Shown here piece after piece: positions 34,118-44,045 of a stretch of 64,000 nucleotides of DNA; position 1 is the stretch's first letter, and the number at the start of each line of letters is the position of its first letter. Location: assembly GCA_913009755.1 (NCBI GenBank), contig CAJVWU010000004.1:25279-89278 (forward strand), in the 5' to 3' direction. The position numbers were made by a program, and so were the translations under genes. Below the pieces are notes generated by a model that was not told the origin of the DNA, did no database searches, and was given only the letters and a program-made list of their open reading frames with translations. Source of the DNA: an uncultured Bacteroidia bacterium. Its GTDB lineage: Bacteria > Bacteroidota > Bacteroidia > Bacteroidales > F082.

Positions 34118-35677
34118 ATGAAAATATTTTTAATAATACTTGTATTGTTAATAACATCCCGTGTTACTGCTCAGCAGTTTGAAAATGTGCAAATCGACTA
34201 CGAACAAGACTGGGGGCTCAGCGAACCGTCAATTACCATGAATCCGGCCAATCCGAATGAACTGGTTGCCGGAGCCAACATAAACCATTATTATTATTCC
34301 ATTGACGGCGGCTTCAACTGGACAAAAGGCATACTGCATTCCCCCGTAAACGGTGTGTGGGGCGATCCATGCCTGATTACCGATACGGCCGGAATGTTTT
34401 ATTATATCCACCTTTCAAATCCACCAGATGGAAATTGGATTGACCGTATTGTCTGCCAGAAATTCGATATTGACAACAACCAATGGGTTGCCGATACCTA
34501 TATGGGGCTGAACGGCACCAAGGCACAGGACAAAGCATGGGCTGTTGTTGACAGTGGCACCAACACCATTTACGTAACCTGGACACAATTTGACGAATAC
34601 GGCACTGCCGATACTACCAAGTTCAGCAATATCCATTTCAGCAAATCAACCGATGGCGGGTTGACCTGGACAGATGCTTTAGGGATCAACCAATATTCGG
34701 GCGATTGTGTGGATAGCGACAACACCACCGAAGGCGCAGTGCCTGCTGTTGGTCCCAACGGTGAGATTTATGTGGCCTGGGCCGTACACGATTCCATATT
34801 GTTCGACAGGTCTTTGGACGGCGGGCAAACCTGGCTGGATGATGATATTTTTGTAAGCAGCCAGCCCGGCGGATGGGATTATGATATTCCGGGTATCAAC
34901 CGTTGCAACGGTTTGCCCATAACCTGTTGCGATATTAGTAATTCACCTTACCAGGGAACCATTTATGTGAATTGGTCCGACCAGCGGAACGGAACGGATA
35001 ACACTGACATCTGGATCAGCAAATCAACCGACGGTGGCGACACCTGGTCGGAGGCCAAACGGGTGAATGATGATGACTCAAACAAACAACAGTTTTTTAC
35101 CTGGATGACCCTGGACGGGATGAACGGTGATATTTACATTGTTTTTTACGACCGCAGGAATTATGATGACAAAAACACCGATGTTTATATGGCCCGTTCA
35201 ACTAATGGCGGTGACACATTCGAAAATATCCTGATCAGTGAAACACCCTTTTTCCCAAGCAGTAGTGTTTTTTTTGGGGATTATACCAATATCACTGCCT
35301 TTGACGGACAGGTGAGGCCAATTTGGGCCAGGGCCGATGAAACACAAATGTCAATCTGGACAGCTATCGTGGATATCTCGGTGGGCATGCCTGAACCTGA
35401 TCTGAAACCGGTCAGCCAGATCATCAATTATCCCAACCCTTTCAGGGAAACAACCTGGTTCAGCTTTAAACTGCTTAAACCATCACAGGTTAGCCTGAAA
35501 GTTTATGACCTCTTCGGAAGAAAGATCGTAACCATGATTGACAACCGGAATATGGAGCCCGGAAAATATGTTGAATCTTTTGATGCTGTGGCGTATAACC
35601 TGAAACCGGGTGTGTACTGGTTTGTGCTTGAAACCGGAAACACCACACAAAAAAGGAAGATGATACTCATTGAATAA
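34118..35677 (+). CDS. Secreted BNR-repeat (sialidase-like) protein with T9SS sorting domain
   Basis: 519 residues: signal peptide (1-18, ...TSRVTAQ), a beta-propeller with five Asp-box motifs (SIDGGFNWT, STDGGLTWT, SLDGGQTWL, STDGGDTWS, STNGGDTF), and a C-terminal T9SS type A domain (IINYPNPFRETTWFSF ... LKVYDLFGRKIVT ... RKMILIE). Asp-boxes occur in sialidases but also in many non-enzymatic propellers; I do not see the sialidase arginine triad clearly, so the activity is open. Confidence 0.85.
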   Translation: MKIFLIILVLLITSRVTAQQFENVQIDYEQDWGLSEPSITMNPANPNELVAGANINHYYYSIDGGFNWTKGILHSPVNGVWGDPCLITDTAGMFYYIHLSNPPDGNWIDRIVCQKFDIDNNQWVADTYMGLNGTKAQDKAWAVVDSGTNTIYVTWTQFDEYGTADTTKFSNIHFSKSTDGGLTWTDALGINQYSGDCVDSDNTTEGAVPAVGPNGEIYVAWAVHDSILFDRSLDGGQTWLDDDIFVSSQPGGWDYDIPGINRCNGLPITCCDISNSPYQGTIYVNWSDQRNGTDNTDIWISKSTDGGDTWSEAKRVNDDDSNKQQFFTWMTLDGMNGDIYIVFYDRRNYDDKNTDVYMARSTNGGDTFENILISETPFFPSSSVFFGDYTNITAFDGQVRPIWARADETQMSIWTAIVDISVGMPEPDLKPVSQIINYPNPFRETTWFSFKLLKPSQVSLKVYDLFGRKIVTMIDNRNMEPGKYVESFDAVAYNLKPGVYWFVLETGNTTQKRKMILIE

Positions 35678-35838
35678 AGAGGGTAATTTATATTCATTGG
35701 CAGATGAATATATACAATATGAAAAGTACATCGCTGTATATTAACCTATATGAAATGTTAAAATCCGAAAGCAATGTTTGTTGAAAAATTTGTTTAATAA
35801 GTATCTTAACAACCGGGGTTAAGCTTTTTTTATTTTTC

Positions 35839-35846
35839 TACTTTTG
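35839..35846 (+). promoter_or_regulatory. -7 element of the TetR-like gene
   Basis: A perfect TACTTTTG, 25 bases before ATG 35872. The -33 region is poor. Confidence 0.4.
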
Positions 35847-35871
35847 TCGCAAGCTAAAACAAGTTCATTGG

Positions 35872-36495
35872 ATGGACAACGAACTGGATATATTAATAGA
35901 TTCTATCAGGGATATTGCCAATAAAAAGGGCATTGAAGAAATATCACTGGCCAAACTGCATGCCAGTCCCGGTATCTCCAATGATTTGCTGGATAAGTAT
36001 TTTGATTCTGATGAACGGCTTGTTGAGAAGATACTGGAGGATGAACGCCGTAAGTTTGAAGTCATCTTTGAAGACCATGATTTTGAGGGCTATAATGATG
36101 CCATTGATATCCTGTTTACCGTTGGCAGGGAAATGGCTGGCAAGTTTTATCATCTCAGCCCTTCGGTTACGCATGATTATGAAACCATGTATCCTGAAAT
36201 ATTTGAGCATCACATCGAAGAGCGTATTAACTTTATCTACAACAAAATTAAGATCAACTTACAGAAAGGGATCAGCGTGGGCATGTACCGCGATGATGTG
36301 AGCATTGAACTGGTCGCCCGGTTGTATATCCGCCGGCTGATTGATCTGCACAATGTTGAAAATTTCCCGCCTGAAAAATTCTCTTTCAATACCCTTTTTA
36401 ACCAGATGTTCGAAAGCTTTGTCCAAAGCATTGCCACCGAAGAGGGAATAAAATATTTTGAAGAAAAGAAAAGGTCTTTAAATTTTGATGATTGA
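35872..36495 (+). CDS. TetR/AcrR-like transcriptional regulator
   Basis: 207 residues, all-helical, with a weak N-terminal helix-turn-helix (IANKKGIEEISLAKLHASPGISNDLLDKYFDSDERLVEKIL) in the TetR layout and a ligand-binding C-terminal half including the RINFIYNKIKINLQKGISVGMYRDDVSIELVARLY pattern typical of Bacteroidota TetR proteins. The effector and target genes are unknown; autoregulation is possible from its own promoter. Confidence 0.7.
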   Translation: MDNELDILIDSIRDIANKKGIEEISLAKLHASPGISNDLLDKYFDSDERLVEKILEDERRKFEVIFEDHDFEGYNDAIDILFTVGREMAGKFYHLSPSVTHDYETMYPEIFEHHIEERINFIYNKIKINLQKGISVGMYRDDVSIELVARLYIRRLIDLHNVENFPPEKFSFNTLFNQMFESFVQSIATEEGIKYFEEKKRSLNFDD

Positions 36496-36798
36496 GAGTT
36501 TGGTGGTTTGACTTTAATGCCACGAATGCACGAATATTCATTCATGGCTATCTGTTTAAGTTCCGTTTATGGTTTCAATTCCAATGGATTTAGCTACTTT
36601 TACTTCTGTCAGGTAAATTTCATTCTGCATTATGGAATATGGAAAAAGTAAATCGGATTATTTGTTAATCATTTTTTATTTTTTATTCCTTGTTTCTTCC
36701 ACCTACAGGGAACAAAGCTACCCACAAGAAGATCAATGCACCCCCCGCCATGTAACTCACGCCCCCATAACAATTCCTCACTCATCCCTCATCATTCC
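36496..36798. other. Intergenic stretch with a hairpin and a pyrimidine-rich run
   Basis: Between two convergent genes. GCCACGAATG (36519-36528) pairs with CATTCATGGC (36539-36548) as a REP-like stem; near 36773-36810 the plus strand holds several CCTCA units in a T/C-rich run. No coding potential that I trust. Confidence 0.5.
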
Positions 36799-38079
36799 TC
36801 ACCTCTTCACCATCTTCCTCACCACCGAAACGGATTTGCCGTCAGTAAGCCTCACCAGGTAAAGCCCGGATGTTAACCTGGTAACAGGCATTGACAGGGT
36901 AGTCTGCCCTTTGTTGACATCATATTGTTTGCTGATGAGAATTTGCCCGGTCAGGCTGATGATGTCTACTTTCAGGGCCGAATGGTTTTTGGCTGTAATG
37001 GTCAGCTTTAACTCATTTGTTGCGGGATTGACCATGCGCACTTCTTCAAGGTCACTGTTTTTCCATTCGTTAATCCCCAGGGTTTTGTCAACTTCCAGTT
37101 TCAGGGTAACGGGCAGGTGGTCCGAGTTGTCGTAAAGGGCAGAAAGCACATCCGATGGCACACTGGTATTGGTAGGGGGATCAATCAACGATTTGTTGAA
37201 ATGTTTCCCGTCCTGCCCGACGGCATGATAGGTGCCCGGAACATATTTCACATTTTTTGTCCCGTTTTTAATGTGGTCTGAAATGAGGATAAAATCAAAA
37301 CGGTCGTCCATGCCACCGGTTACGGCACAGCCGTTTGATTCGGTATGTGTTGACTGGGTGTGAATGTTCCGGTACGTATAATTGTTGTGCCATGCCCCTG
37401 ATTGTTCAATGGGGTCGTTAAAGCGGAGCGTGGGATTACTGTAATAAAGAAACTGCAAATAGGCCGGCTCTTCATCGGAATACAGGTTAAAATCACCCAT
37501 CATCATATAATTGTTGTCGTCATCATAATTGTTCAGGTAATTCATGGTATTTTGAGCCATCACCTTGCGTTTGTTTGAATTGGTCGTGCCACTACTGGCT
37601 TTCAGATGGGCCACCACACAGATAACAAAAGCCGTATCGCCCTGCTTCAGATCGTTTGAGTAATAATAAAGTTTATAAACATCCACATCACGGATGTAGC
37701 TTTGGGCAATGGTATGGGAATGGAACCGGAGTTTTTCTGAATTGTAATAAAGCATGTTGACCAGGTATGAATCTGCCTCTGACAAAAAATCAGCTTTCCT
37801 GTAATAGCCCACACCGTCCGTGTTGAGTACTTTATCGAGCAGGTGCTGATGGATAGCAGGGGATTTACTCATCTCGTCGACCGTAAAAATATCGGGTTTT
37901 ATATACCTGATGATCTTTTTCAGGTACTCGTCCTTGTTGTTGATGTTGTTGTTTGTGTTGGTGCAATAGGAAGTTATGTTGCCGTAATTGAGCAGGTTGT
38001 ATTGCAGCACGGTGAGCGTGTCCTGGGCAAACAGTCCAAACGAAAGAAAAAGAAAAAATAACAGGCCGGATTTTCTCAT
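36799..38079 (-). CDS. Secreted endonuclease/exonuclease/phosphatase-family protein with T9SS domain
   Basis: About 426 residues from ATG 38079 (MRKSGLLFFLFLSFGLFAQ, signal peptide). The EEP fold shows LTVLQYNLLNYG, the metal-binding VDEMSK, MMGDFNLYSDEE and the C-terminal SDHLPVTLKLEV. The last 80 residues are a T9SS type A domain (VRMVNPATNELKLTI ... VDIISLTGQILIS ... RKMVKR). Substrate could be extracellular DNA or a phosphoester. The upstream in-frame ATG at 38097 overlaps the -7 element and is rejected. Confidence 0.88.
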   Translation of the reverse strand: MRKSGLLFFLFLSFGLFAQDTLTVLQYNLLNYGNITSYCTNTNNNINNKDEYLKKIIRYIKPDIFTVDEMSKSPAIHQHLLDKVLNTDGVGYYRKADFLSEADSYLVNMLYYNSEKLRFHSHTIAQSYIRDVDVYKLYYYSNDLKQGDTAFVICVVAHLKASSGTTNSNKRKVMAQNTMNYLNNYDDDNNYMMMGDFNLYSDEEPAYLQFLYYSNPTLRFNDPIEQSGAWHNNYTYRNIHTQSTHTESNGCAVTGGMDDRFDFILISDHIKNGTKNVKYVPGTYHAVGQDGKHFNKSLIDPPTNTSVPSDVLSALYDNSDHLPVTLKLEVDKTLGINEWKNSDLEEVRMVNPATNELKLTITAKNHSALKVDIISLTGQILISKQYDVNKGQTTLSMPVTRLTSGLYLVRLTDGKSVSVVRKMVKR

Positions 38080-38094
38080 GGTTTTATTTTGGCA

Positions 38095-38102
38095 CAAAAG
38101 TA
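38095..38102 (-). promoter_or_regulatory. -7 element of the EEP nuclease gene
   Basis: A perfect TACTTTTG on the minus strand, placing the transcription start near 38090 and fixing the start codon at 38079. Confidence 0.5.
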
Positions 38103-38255
38103 AGGAGATTATATGGAAAACAAAGCAATTTCTATTTCGTGTTTCAGGTGATTATTCACGTACTCATACATTTGTTTTTTGTAGTTTTGTTGAAAAGCTT
38201 TTTTTATTTTATTGAAAAAGTTCATTTTCATACCACATCACTTTTTATATTGAAT

Positions 38256-39068
38256 ATGGTTCAACAAATTATTTTCATCTTTGCTGTCGTCTTTGCCGTT
38301 CTGGCGTTTTATTTGGTTTATAAAGTAGTACTAAAACCAAACAAAGTAAACAAAAAAATTCTCAACGAACCTTTTCCTGGCAGTTGGAGAAAGATTCTAC
38401 AGGACAGGGTCTTGTATTACCGGAACCTTCCCGGTGAAAGGAAAAAGGAATTTGAAGAGCGGGTAAAACGGTTTTTGGCTGAGAAGTCGGTAAAAGGGGT
38501 GGATACCGGGATTAACGACAACGACAAGTTACTGGTGGCGGCAAGCGCCGTCATCCCGGTATTTAATTTCCCTTATTTCAAATACCCCAATGTGAGGGAA
38601 GTGCTGCTTTATCCGGGTTCATTTGATAAAAAATTTCAAACCAATGATACTGTCGGGCAAAGGAACATCCTGGGAATGGTTGGTGACGGTTTTATGAATG
38701 GTGTTGTGGTGCTTTCAAAACCTGACCTCGAAGCGGCATTTGACGGTTTACGGCACCGGAAAAATGTGGGTATTCATGAATTTGTTCACCTCATTGACAA
38801 AGCGGACGGGGCCGTTGACGGGGTTCCCGAAATCCTGTTTCAACATTCTTATGCGTTACCCTGGCTTAAAGAAGTGCACAGGGAAATGAGAAAAATAAAA
38901 GACGGGCATTCCGATATCAATCCGTATGCCCTGACCAACGATGCCGAGTTTCTGGCCGTGGTCAGCGAATATTTTTTCGATAACCCCGAAAAATTAAAAC
39001 AACGGCATATTGAATTGTATCAATACTTAACAAAAATCTTTCAGCAAAAACCGGATGATTATGGATAA
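38256..39068 (+). CDS. MtfA-like zinc peptidase (M90 family)
   Basis: About 270 residues from ATG 38256 (MVQQIIFIFAVV, one N-terminal membrane helix); longer frames upstream lack family-like sequence. The core has the zincin motif HEFVHLID (His174) and a downstream Glu in AEFLAVVSEYFFDNPEKL, plus WRKILQDRVLYYRNLPGERKKEFEERV at the start of the domain. MtfA-type peptidases act on regulators of sugar uptake in E. coli; the Bacteroidota role is unknown. It overlaps the DUF1003 gene by 14 bases and heads a four-gene overlapping operon. Confidence 0.88.
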   Translation: MVQQIIFIFAVVFAVLAFYLVYKVVLKPNKVNKKILNEPFPGSWRKILQDRVLYYRNLPGERKKEFEERVKRFLAEKSVKGVDTGINDNDKLLVAASAVIPVFNFPYFKYPNVREVLLYPGSFDKKFQTNDTVGQRNILGMVGDGFMNGVVVLSKPDLEAAFDGLRHRKNVGIHEFVHLIDKADGAVDGVPEILFQHSYALPWLKEVHREMRKIKDGHSDINPYALTNDAEFLAVVSEYFFDNPEKLKQRHIELYQYLTKIFQQKPDDYG

Positions 39069-39780
39069 AATAATATGTAACAGCAAAATCAGGGAAAACG
39101 ACGAATATGTCAAGGGCAGCCTGATTAGGGATTCTATTTTTAAACTGATAAAAAAAGACAACCCGGATTTTACCAAAAATTGTTACATCACACAAAACGA
39201 AGTCAACAGATATCGGAATATACAGTTGAAAAAATTAATTAAACGGGAAAAAGGAAATTTTAATGAGTTGGACAAAGCGGTCATCAATGCCATTTCAAAC
39301 CGGGATGTGATCTCAGATAATATCGAGGATGATTTGAACAAAGACCTTACTTATGCTCAAAAAATTGCAGATAAGGTTGCTGAATTTGGCGGGAGCTGGG
39401 TATTTATATTTTCGTTTGCAATATTTCTGTTTCTATGGATAGCAGTAAATGTATGGATTTTGACAAGAAGGCCGTTTGACCCTTATCCGTTTATTCTGTT
39501 GAACCTGATTCTTTCGACACTTGCAGCCATTCAGGCACCTGTTATTATGATGAGCCAAAACCGACAGGAAGACAAAGACAGAAAAAGAGGGGAAAATGAT
39601 TATAAGGTCAACTTGAAAGCCGAATTGGAAATTAAACTGTTACATGAAAAATTAGATCATTTGATCTTGTCACAGAATAAACGGTTGCTGGAAATTCAGG
39701 AACTGCAAACCGATTATCTTGAAAACATCATTCAGCAACTAACCACTTATAAAAAAGAGGATGTTAAAAATAAAAAGTGA
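39055..39780 (+). CDS. DUF1003 membrane protein
   Basis: 241 residues: a charged N-terminal domain (about 1-100), then AEFGGSWVFIFSFAIFLFLWIAVN and two membrane helices with RPFDPYPFILLNLILSTLAAIQAPVIMMSQNRQEDKDR, the DUF1003 signature, and a coiled-coil tail. Function is not established. It overlaps both neighbours, 14 bases with the peptidase and 20 with the permease. Confidence 0.9.
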   Translation: MIMDKIICNSKIRENDEYVKGSLIRDSIFKLIKKDNPDFTKNCYITQNEVNRYRNIQLKKLIKREKGNFNELDKAVINAISNRDVISDNIEDDLNKDLTYAQKIADKVAEFGGSWVFIFSFAIFLFLWIAVNVWILTRRPFDPYPFILLNLILSTLAAIQAPVIMMSQNRQEDKDRKRGENDYKVNLKAELEIKLLHEKLDHLILSQNKRLLEIQELQTDYLENIIQQLTTYKKEDVKNKK

Positions 39781-41068
39781 AATAAGTTTGGCCGAAGCCG
39801 TTTCCATCGGGATAGGCGGAATGGTTGGCGGCGGCATTTTTGCCGTGCTGGGGCTTGCCGTTGAACTGGCCAGGGGAGGTACGCCGGTTGCGTTTCTGAT
39901 TGCCGGTATCGTCGCATTGCTTACTTCTTATTCTTATGCCAGGCTTTCACTTTTTTACCCTGACAAAGGGGGAACCGTCAAATTTGTCAATCAGGGTTTT
40001 GGGAAAAACATTTTCAGTGGCGGAACAAACAACCTGCTCTGGATCAGTTATCTTGTCATGCTTTCGCTTTATGCAGTGGCTTTCGGCTCGTATGGTGCGG
40101 CCCTGTTTAAAATTACAGGCCATTTCGCCACCGATAAACATATTTTGATTACCGCCATCATCCTTTTTTGTGCTTTGTTAAATTATATCAGTTTTAAAGT
40201 GGTAAGCACGACCGAATCGGTGGCTGTCTTTATTAAAATATTTATTTTGATTATTTTTTCCGTTATCGGTTTGTGGGGGTTAACATCGAACCCTGATATT
40301 GCACAGCTTAAACTTGTCAACTGGGTAGGCCCGTTTAAACTGATCAGCGGTGGATTTGTCATTTTTGTTGCTTATGAGGGCTTTGAGCTTATTGCCAATG
40401 CGGCCCCCAATATTAAAAACCCATTGAAAAACGTACCGCGATCGTTTTACATTTCCGTAATATTTGTCATTGTTTTATATATCCTGATTGCTGTTATTAC
40501 AGTTGGTTCGGTGTCTTTTGAAAAGATCGGCAAAGCCCAGGAATATGTCCTTGCCGTGGCTGCCGAACCCGTTCTCGGGAAAGCAGGTTATGTCATTATC
40601 AGCATTACGGCACTGATATCCACTTTTTCGGCAATCAATGTCAGCCTTTACGGCGGTAGCAGGGTAAATTACGAACTGGCAGAGGATGATGAGATATCAC
40701 ATGAGTTTACCATTTATTTCTGGAACCAGCCCATCGGGTTGCTGGTGACGACGGTTTTAACCTTGCTCCTGGCCAACTTGTTTAACCTTGAAAGTATATC
40801 CACCTCGGGCAGTGCCGGTTTCCTGTTGATTTTTGCCATTGTGAACCTGGCCAATTACAAACTGGCAAAACAAACCAAATCTTTGAAATGGGTTTCACTT
40901 CTTGGTGCCGTATTGTGCATTACCGCATTAATATTCTTAATGGCCCAGCAGTTTGGAACAAATTTGCCCGGGGCAATTATCGGTTTGTCCATCATTGCAA
41001 CTTCCTATCTTATGGAATTTATTTACAAGGAAAGCACAAAAAAATCAATGAATAATGGAGCTCATTAA
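39761..41068 (+). CDS. APC-family amino-acid/polyamine permease
   Basis: 435 residues with about 12 membrane helices. The first helix has the APC substrate motif IGIGGMVGGGIFAVLG, and later segments (FVIFVAYEGFELIANAAPNIKNPLKNVPRS) match the family. It should import or exchange an amino acid or amine; substrate not predictable. Overlaps the DUF1003 gene upstream and the MgtC-like gene downstream, so translation is probably coupled. Confidence 0.92.
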   Translation: MLKIKSEISLAEAVSIGIGGMVGGGIFAVLGLAVELARGGTPVAFLIAGIVALLTSYSYARLSLFYPDKGGTVKFVNQGFGKNIFSGGTNNLLWISYLVMLSLYAVAFGSYGAALFKITGHFATDKHILITAIILFCALLNYISFKVVSTTESVAVFIKIFILIIFSVIGLWGLTSNPDIAQLKLVNWVGPFKLISGGFVIFVAYEGFELIANAAPNIKNPLKNVPRSFYISVIFVIVLYILIAVITVGSVSFEKIGKAQEYVLAVAAEPVLGKAGYVIISITALISTFSAINVSLYGGSRVNYELAEDDEISHEFTIYFWNQPIGLLVTTVLTLLLANLFNLESISTSGSAGFLLIFAIVNLANYKLAKQTKSLKWVSLLGAVLCITALIFLMAQQFGTNLPGAIIGLSIIATSYLMEFIYKESTKKSMNNGAH

Positions 41069-42320
41069 AAATATACCCAACGACTTCATCATTTTTCTTC
41101 TGGTGGCTGTATTTTCGCTTCTGATAGGCCTTGAGCAGCGCAGGCATCACTACAACGAACCGAAGGACAGCCTTTTCGGGATGGACCGCACCTATACCCT
41201 CATCGGTATTCTCGGATTTATTTTATACATCATTGCACCTGAAAAAATCTGGTTCTTCGCCACAGGAGGGTTGGTCATTTCATTTTTTCTCGGGATTTTT
41301 TACTGGAAAAAAATTGAAAACCAAAATAAGTATGGAATTACATCTATGGTAACTGTGCTGATTACTTACAGCCTGGCCCCGCTGCTTTATACCAAACCGG
41401 TGTGGGTAACCATCCTTGTTGTAACAACGGTGTTGATCCTCATCGAAATGAAAGACCGGTTAAAAGCGTTAAGTGGCAAGTTTGATAACAATGATTTTAT
41501 TATCCTGGCCAAATTCCTCGCCATAAGCGGCATCATCCTGCCTTTGCTGCCTCACAAGATCATGACGGATGTTATCCCCATTTCCCCGTTTAAATTCTGG
41601 CTTGTTGTCGTAGTTGTTTCGGCATTGTCTTATCTAAGCTATTTGCTAAAGAAATTCATCTTCCCCAAAAACGGAATGCTCATCACAGGTTTCCTTGGCG
41701 GGATGTATAGCAGTACGGCAACAACACTTGTCCTGGCACGAAAAAGCAAACAGCCCGATATGGCATTAAACCAGGTGTCGGCATCCATTATACTGGCTAC
41801 CGGCATGATGTTTATCAGGATTTATATTTTAATCCTCATCTTTAACCAGGCACTGGCCAGGTTGCTGATTCTGCCTTTTGCCATATTAACGGTGATTACT
41901 TTTGCTGTTTCGTGGCTGCTTTTTAAATTTGGAAAAACAGGCAAAAACACCGAATTAACCGGCCATAAACATAAAAACCCGCTGGAATTTAAAACCGCCC
42001 TGCTGTTTGCGGTGCTCTTCGTTTTGTTCGCCATAGTTACAAAATATGTACTTGAAACTTTTGGGGCGCAAGGCCTTGATGTTTTATCGCTCGTGGTCGG
42101 GGTAACCGATATTGATCCTTTTTTGATGAGCTTGTTTACAGGTAAATACCAAATTGAATTACAGGAAATTGCCCGGGCAACACTAATTGCCGTCAGCAGC
42201 AACAACCTGATGAAACTCGGCTATGCATTGGTTTTGGGCAATACGTCAATCAGAAAACCGCTGATTACAGGATTTTCAATAATTATTGCCGCATCGGTGG
42301 TGGCCATTTTTCTTTTATAA
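41055..42320 (+). CDS. MgtC/SapB-DUF4010 membrane protein
   Basis: 421 residues, about 12 membrane helices. The N-terminal half has the MgtC/SapB-like FSLLIGLEQRRHH and R-T-Y-T-L-I-G-I-L-G segment; the C-terminal half is DUF4010 (GFLGGMYSSTATTLVLARKSK and VVGVTDIDPFLMSL). Such proteins are linked to magnesium and acid stress, but the transport role is not established. Last gene of the overlapping operon. Confidence 0.88.
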   Translation: MELIKNIPNDFIIFLLVAVFSLLIGLEQRRHHYNEPKDSLFGMDRTYTLIGILGFILYIIAPEKIWFFATGGLVISFFLGIFYWKKIENQNKYGITSMVTVLITYSLAPLLYTKPVWVTILVVTTVLILIEMKDRLKALSGKFDNNDFIILAKFLAISGIILPLLPHKIMTDVIPISPFKFWLVVVVVSALSYLSYLLKKFIFPKNGMLITGFLGGMYSSTATTLVLARKSKQPDMALNQVSASIILATGMMFIRIYILILIFNQALARLLILPFAILTVITFAVSWLLFKFGKTGKNTELTGHKHKNPLEFKTALLFAVLFVLFAIVTKYVLETFGAQGLDVLSLVVGVTDIDPFLMSLFTGKYQIELQEIARATLIAVSSNNLMKLGYALVLGNTSIRKPLITGFSIIIAASVVAIFLL

Positions 42321-42413
42321 ATTATCCGACACATTGAATAGTTATAATTGGCGTGCTCATCTGCCATTTTTTCATCTTTACGTTAAATCGTGTTAAAAAT
42401 GACAAAGATTCGG

Positions 42414-42421
42414 TATATTTG
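42414..42421 (+). promoter_or_regulatory. -7 element upstream of the HdeD-like gene
   Basis: A perfect TATATTTG giving a start near 42426 and a long leader of about 117 bases. No structured element recognised in the leader. Confidence 0.35.
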
Positions 42422-42542
42422 AATGTATTTTGTGAGGCGGCTATAACGAAATAATGTTGAATATGAATTAAAAACTGAGAAAAAGGATAGAACAAATCAA
42501 TATTTTTTAAATAATTTCAAATATTAACGAAAAGAAAAAAAA

Positions 42543-43118
42543 ATGAAAAGTTTATTTGATGAACCCTTATCAACTGCCGTTAAACACTGGTGGGTATCTT
42601 TATTGTTAGGACTTCTTTTTATTGCTGCCGGTATCTGGGTAGCGCTTACGCCTCTTGAAAGCTATGTTGCTTTAAGTATCTTTTTTGTAGTTGCCATTTT
42701 TATTGCCGGTATCTTTGAGATTTTTTATGCCATTGCCAATAAAAATGCTTTGCATGGATGGGGATGGCAACTTACAGCGGGAATTATTGATGTGCTGATC
42801 GGAGGTGTTTTAATAGCATACCCTGTGTTAAGCCTGGAAGTGATGCCATTTATCATAGGCTTCTGGCTTATGTTTAGCGGGGCAATTGCCCTGGGTGTTT
42901 CCTTCGAAATGAAATCGCTCGGTGAAAAATCGTGGGGATGGCTGTTCTTCCTGGGAATCTGTATTATTGTTCTTGCATTTGTCCTCATCATCAACCCTGT
43001 TTTTGGAGGCCTGACCATTGTTTACATGACAAGCAGTGGCCTTATCGTTCTGGGATTATTCAGGCTGATACTTGCTTCTAAATTAAAAAAACTTGGCAAA
43101 GAGCTTAAAAATGAATAA
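42543..43118 (+). CDS. HdeD-family (DUF308) membrane protein
   Basis: 191 residues with six membrane helices in three similar pairs (e.g. WWVSLLLGLLFIAAGIWVAL, GWGWQLTAGIIDVLIGGVLI, SWGWLFFLGICIIVLAFVLI). HdeD proteins protect against acid at high cell density in E. coli. The stop codon overlaps the start of the aldolase gene by eight bases, an odd pairing of membrane stress and sugar metabolism. Confidence 0.9.
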   Translation: MKSLFDEPLSTAVKHWWVSLLLGLLFIAAGIWVALTPLESYVALSIFFVVAIFIAGIFEIFYAIANKNALHGWGWQLTAGIIDVLIGGVLIAYPVLSLEVMPFIIGFWLMFSGAIALGVSFEMKSLGEKSWGWLFFLGICIIVLAFVLIINPVFGGLTIVYMTSSGLIVLGLFRLILASKLKKLGKELKNE

Positions 43119-44016
43119 TTTAGTTGTACCGGTCGATGTGCCAAAAGAAAAGACAGACCTTTATCGGGCTAATTTTGAGAAAGCAACAGGTGGCAGTGGC
43201 CGCCTGATGCTTTTTGCCGGCGATCAAAAGGCAGAACACCTCAACAAAGACTTTTACGGGGAGGGGATTGCCCCGGATGATGCTAACCCGGAACACTTGT
43301 TCAAAGTGGCCGATACTGCTAACATAGGAGTATTTGCCACGCAAATGGGCCTTATTGCCAGATACGGAAATCAATACAATCAGGTTCCTTATCTGGTTAA
43401 ACTCAACGCCAAAACCAACATTGTTCCCGTTGATGAAAAAGCCCCGTTATCACAATTGTGGTTCGATGTTGATGATGTGATTTCTTTCAGGCAACATTCC
43501 GGATTAAATATTCTGGGAATCGGTTATACCATTTATCTTGGCTCCGAATATGAACATATCATGTTGCGTGAGGCTGCACAAAGTATTTACAAAGCCCATC
43601 GGCAGGGTATGATAGCGGTGTTGTGGATTTATCCCAAAGGCAAATACATAAAAGATGAACATGATCCGCATTTGATTGCTGGCGCGGCAGGGGTGGCAGC
43701 CACATTGGGCGCCGATTTTGTGAAACTTAAAGTCCCTTACACCGATGGTAAATTTGATGTGGCTTTGCTTAAAGAAGTAACCGAAGCGGCCGGCAATACG
43801 GGCGTCCTTTGTGAAGGAGGTGCCAAAGTTGAAGAGAAAGCATTTTTGCAGGAATTGCATGATCAGATTCATCTCGGGGGAACCAGAGGCAACGGCACCG
43901 GCAGAAACATTCACCAAAGGTCTTTTAACGAAGCCGTAAAAATGGCCAATGCCATTTATGCCGTAACCGTTGAAGAAAAAACTGTGGGCCAGGCCTTAAA
44001 AAAATATTTTAATTAA
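43111..44016 (+). CDS. Class I fructose-bisphosphate aldolase, DhnA/archaeal type
   Basis: About 301 residues from ATG 43111 (MNNLVVPVDV). TIM-barrel aldolase of the DeoC/FbaB group: FAGDQKAEHLN, the DPHLIAGAAGVAATLGADFVKLKVP segment with the likely Schiff-base lysine in VKLK, and C-terminal HLGGTRGNGTGRNIHQRS phosphate-binding loop. It cleaves or forms fructose 1,6-bisphosphate without metal. Lies in a run with enolase; an in-frame ATG at 43093 is inside hdeD and less likely. Confidence 0.85.
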   Translation: MNNLVVPVDVPKEKTDLYRANFEKATGGSGRLMLFAGDQKAEHLNKDFYGEGIAPDDANPEHLFKVADTANIGVFATQMGLIARYGNQYNQVPYLVKLNAKTNIVPVDEKAPLSQLWFDVDDVISFRQHSGLNILGIGYTIYLGSEYEHIMLREAAQSIYKAHRQGMIAVLWIYPKGKYIKDEHDPHLIAGAAGVAATLGADFVKLKVPYTDGKFDVALLKEVTEAAGNTGVLCEGGAKVEEKAFLQELHDQIHLGGTRGNGTGRNIHQRSFNEAVKMANAIYAVTVEEKTVGQALKKYFN

Positions 44017-44045
44017 CAACATTCATCTGATAAATAATATGAATC

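Noticed and set aside
36632..36862. 76-codon frame before the EEP gene end
   Set aside because: Overlaps the coding 3' end of the EEP gene on the other strand and a pyrimidine repeat; composition not protein-like.
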